Positions 61,766-64,000 of a stretch of DNA of 64,000 bases are shown here, piece after piece; positions within the stretch are counted from its first letter, which is position 1; each line of letters starts with the position of its first letter. The stretch lies in contig BRYA01000182.1 in the NCBI GenBank assembly GCA_030267965.1, positions 7,696 through 71,695 on the forward strand, written 5' to 3'. The notes under the pieces are model-generated. The model did no database searches. It had not been told where the DNA came from and saw only the letters and a program-made list of their open reading frames with translations. This DNA comes from Triparma columacea. Lineage: Eukaryota; Sar; Bolidophyceae; Parmales; Triparmaceae. The position numbers and the translations under genes are program-made.

Positions 61766-64000
61766 ATGAAAGTTAGCCCCAAGCAGGAGGACGAGCAAGC
61801 GAGAGTCGTGAATGATGCTGGCGAGACCAACTTCGCCTCTGAGCCCCCCTCAGGCCCCAATCACACACCCTCCGCAATACACGGTCCCGTAGATATCGAT
61901 TACGCAGCTCTTGGACCCGAACAAGGTAAACTTGTCAAGCTTCTGGATGACCGCGGAGCCGTTGAAGGCCTCATCGACAACTCTACCGGCATCGATGTGA
62001 AGGTTATGGAGCTTGCTGATGTCTTCCACGACGAGCGCGACAAGATCATTGGCTTTCTCCTCACCGATTGCGAGCATGGCAAGTTCCGAAGGAAGACCCT
62101 CCAGGAGTATGACGAAAAGGAAGGAGTCATTCACAGACTCGTCTACTGGCAGCACTACGGCAACGGGAATAAATTCGTCGAATTTCTCCTTGACGTCAAA
62201 GTAGTATCTCCTGACAAATCAACGAACATTATGGAGTTGGCACCCCTTGATGAGGATGACCTTTCTGATGAGGCAAATGCGATGCTTGGCGAAATTCTAG
62301 TGTCAATAAAGACCAAGACTGTCAAACAAGGTGTCATTAAGGGGGAGCTCAGCTTCGCTGACTTTGAGTTTGGACAAACTGCAGTCACCATGGTGGGAAC
62401 TCTTGAGGCAGAGGAGAGAGCAACAGAGATGAAATCAGAAGTTGATGTTCTCACATTCAAAAGCTTTAAGAGTGTGAGATCCATGAGATCTAGTGTTGAA
62501 GGCAGGAGCAGTGGCAGGATCAAGAAGGGAGACGTTAAGGCTGCGTATGCAGCAGTAAAGGATATCTTGGAGGAGGTCAGGAAGCGGTTCAGACAGCCTG
62601 GCGTCATTGATGAGAGGAGGAAAAGACACTTTGTGAAAGAGGTCATACCGAGAGCACCGCACCTGACAACAGAGGAGGAGGCAATGTTGGAGAGGGTTGA
62701 GAATCTAGAGAAGGAACTTCACACAAAGGGGAAGAGAATCAAGGGGACACTGAATGAGGGCATCGACAAGTTCCTGTGGAGAAAGGGGGACAAAGTGTGG
62801 GGAGCCTATGGGGTCATCGTGGACAAGTCAGCGAAAGGTGTATTGGCAGAGCAATTTCTGCTTGACACATATAAGCGGTCAGAGGAGCACTTCAAAAATA
62901 ATGGGAACTTACCAAGGGTGATCAGGAATGGCGTCGGCGAAACTAGAAGCTTGCATCAACATGTTGGTTTGAAGCTCCCTGCCATCACCAATCGACTGTT
63001 AGAGAATTGGTTTGTGTGGAAGGAAGTCAAACTTGAGAATGGCAGGACATCGTACATGTTGGCTTTTGTGCCACTGACAGAGTACCCAGGAGGAGGCTCC
63101 AAGGACCTCAGTAAGGAAGGATTTGTGCTAGCAGAGTCTACAGGTGTCTACTTCTTCAATGAGATTACCCAAAATGTCTGTAGAGTGACACGCGTTCAAA
63201 CGATTGATCTGAAATTTACTGGCCTTCTTCAAAAGGCAGTGATGGACAAAGCAATTGACTACCTTACAAGGAGACAGCTACTTCAGGCCAACAGGTTGCA
63301 GGAGAAATTTAGGAGGAATGGGAAGATGGTTGATGCTGAGGTCAGGGGGGCCTTGGTGGAGAGGATGAGGGAGGGCGTTGAGTTGGAGGAGGACCAGAAG
63401 AAGGTGTTTGGGGAGGTGGAGGAGCTTTTTGGTGGGGAGGAGGAAGGAGGATGGAGGCCTCTCAAGTCACCTTATGAGGGAGTGAAGATGGAGATCATGT
63501 ACAAGCAGCAGGAAAAAGGGGAAAAGACACTCAGTTTTGGAAGAGCTGAGTGTGTTGCCGACTGCTCAGCCGAGGAAGCAGCTGCTTGGTTCTTTGAGTA
63601 CTGCAGCAGGGAGAGGATGGTAATGAGCCGGGAGGAAGGGGCCCCTGCAAGGCTGGAGATGAGGAAGAGTGGCAAGGGAAGGGTAAATGAGAAGCTGTTT
63701 GCAACAGTCAAGAAACTTCGCTTCCCTCTTCACAAAAGAGAGTTTGTGTTGAGGTTTGTATGGCAGAGGGGACACCTAGATGGCAACATGTCTGTGGCAT
63801 TTGTCCCAACTGAGGAGAAGGTTGACTATGGGGGAAACCTTGGAAAGCTTGTGCGGGCAAGAACTAGTGGAATTTTTACTGCAAAGAACATTGAGGACCA
63901 AGTTGGTGTTCACCAGTGTAAACTCACATTTACCCAATTTTTTGATGCAGGGGGGCTCATTCCAGTAAATGTTGTCAACAGAACAATACCAAGAGGACTA
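61766..64000 (+). CDS. START-like domain protein (partial)
   Basis: A continuous frame of 745 residues from ATG 61766 runs off the right edge without a stop. It has at least two regions like START/Bet v1-type lipid-binding domains: one within about 90-170 (RDKIIGFLLTDCEHGKFRRK, VIHRLVYWQHYGNGNKFVEF) and one near the C-terminal end (CSAEEAAAWFFEYCSRERM, LHKREFVLRFVWQRGHLDG). The middle has a charged helical segment (EEVRKRFRQPGVIDERRKRHF) and a third copy of the pattern (LENWFVWKEVKLENGRTSYML). In stramenopiles such repeats occur in long multi-domain proteins, sometimes with signalling domains further on. Ligand and function are unknown. It is intronless in the window. Confidence 0.75.
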   Translation, partial: MKVSPKQEDEQARVVNDAGETNFASEPPSGPNHTPSAIHGPVDIDYAALGPEQGKLVKLLDDRGAVEGLIDNSTGIDVKVMELADVFHDERDKIIGFLLTDCEHGKFRRKTLQEYDEKEGVIHRLVYWQHYGNGNKFVEFLLDVKVVSPDKSTNIMELAPLDEDDLSDEANAMLGEILVSIKTKTVKQGVIKGELSFADFEFGQTAVTMVGTLEAEERATEMKSEVDVLTFKSFKSVRSMRSSVEGRSSGRIKKGDVKAAYAAVKDILEEVRKRFRQPGVIDERRKRHFVKEVIPRAPHLTTEEEAMLERVENLEKELHTKGKRIKGTLNEGIDKFLWRKGDKVWGAYGVIVDKSAKGVLAEQFLLDTYKRSEEHFKNNGNLPRVIRNGVGETRSLHQHVGLKLPAITNRLLENWFVWKEVKLENGRTSYMLAFVPLTEYPGGGSKDLSKEGFVLAESTGVYFFNEITQNVCRVTRVQTIDLKFTGLLQKAVMDKAIDYLTRRQLLQANRLQEKFRRNGKMVDAEVRGALVERMREGVELEEDQKKVFGEVEELFGGEEEGGWRPLKSPYEGVKMEIMYKQQEKGEKTLSFGRAECVADCSAEEAAAWFFEYCSRERMVMSREEGAPARLEMRKSGKGRVNEKLFATVKKLRFPLHKREFVLRFVWQRGHLDGNMSVAFVPTEEKVDYGGNLGKLVRARTSGIFTAKNIEDQVGVHQCKLTFTQFFDAGGLIPVNVVNRTIPRGL

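Noticed and set aside
1..64000. tRNA, rRNA, transposon and integron features
   Set aside because: No cloverleaf, ribosomal RNA segment, reverse transcriptase, transposase or terminal repeat pair was recognised by eye; a covariance-model search was not possible.

Overview
The window reads as nuclear DNA of a photosynthetic stramenopile with a compact, gene-dense genome. Three things support this. (1) About 20 genes are split by short GT-AG introns, mostly 75-250 bases. By my reading 41 of 55 donors are GTGAG, 10 are GTAAG, and two each are GTTAG and GTGCG. (2) Several plastid-type proteins (aspartate-semialdehyde dehydrogenase, rubredoxin, thioredoxin-like ferredoxin) start with a signal peptide followed by an A-F type motif, as in algae with a red secondary plastid. 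(3) The domain set (M16 protease, DHHC transferase, tubby, TKL kinase, PP2C, Mg-type phosphatase, SMP domain) is eukaryotic. A bolidophyte or diatom relative is my best guess; that is inference, since no marker gene is present.

Layout. 1-4.5 kb: a large minus-strand gene for a multi-module membrane protein built from a tandem duplication, running off the left edge. 5.2-7.1 kb: a secreted beta-helix/mucin-like protein whose N-terminal part is related to the last exon of the first gene. 7.1-8.8 kb: no supported gene, partly AT-rich. 8.8-13.3 kb: insulysin-like M16 protease with a C-terminal membrane anchor. 13.5-18.1 kb: small zinc-finger protein, a TRF4-type nucleotidyltransferase fused to a DCD domain, and a DHHC palmitoyltransferase. 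18.5-28.4 kb: DUF4168-like protein, F-box/tubby protein, PDZ protein with polyQ, PPP1R14-like phosphatase inhibitor, and a TKL kinase with two PH-like regions. 28.4-36.5 kb: degenerate DEAD-box helicase, intronless membrane and zinc-ribbon proteins, MDP1-type HAD phosphatase fused to a cold-shock domain, and plastid ferredoxin. 36.7-45.9 kb: ankyrin-PP2C, leucine-rich repeat protein, coiled-coil protein, KOW/RanBP2-finger protein, and aspartate-semialdehyde dehydrogenase. 45.9-56.1 kb: P-loop-like protein, membrane protein, small secreted protein, rubredoxin, HD hydrolase, NIPA-type transporter, and membrane-anchored CS-domain protein. 56.2-64 kb: SMP lipid-transfer protein, small membrane protein, a cysteine-protease relic, and the start of a long START-like protein that runs off the right edge.

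No operon or pathway cluster is evident. Neighbours are functionally mixed and often divergent with very short spacers (24 bases between the tubby and PDZ start codons), or convergent. Two assembly gaps (runs of N) lie inside introns. Exon models were made by hand from splice motifs, reading-frame continuity and family similarity; all joins listed keep frame, but none is backed by transcripts.
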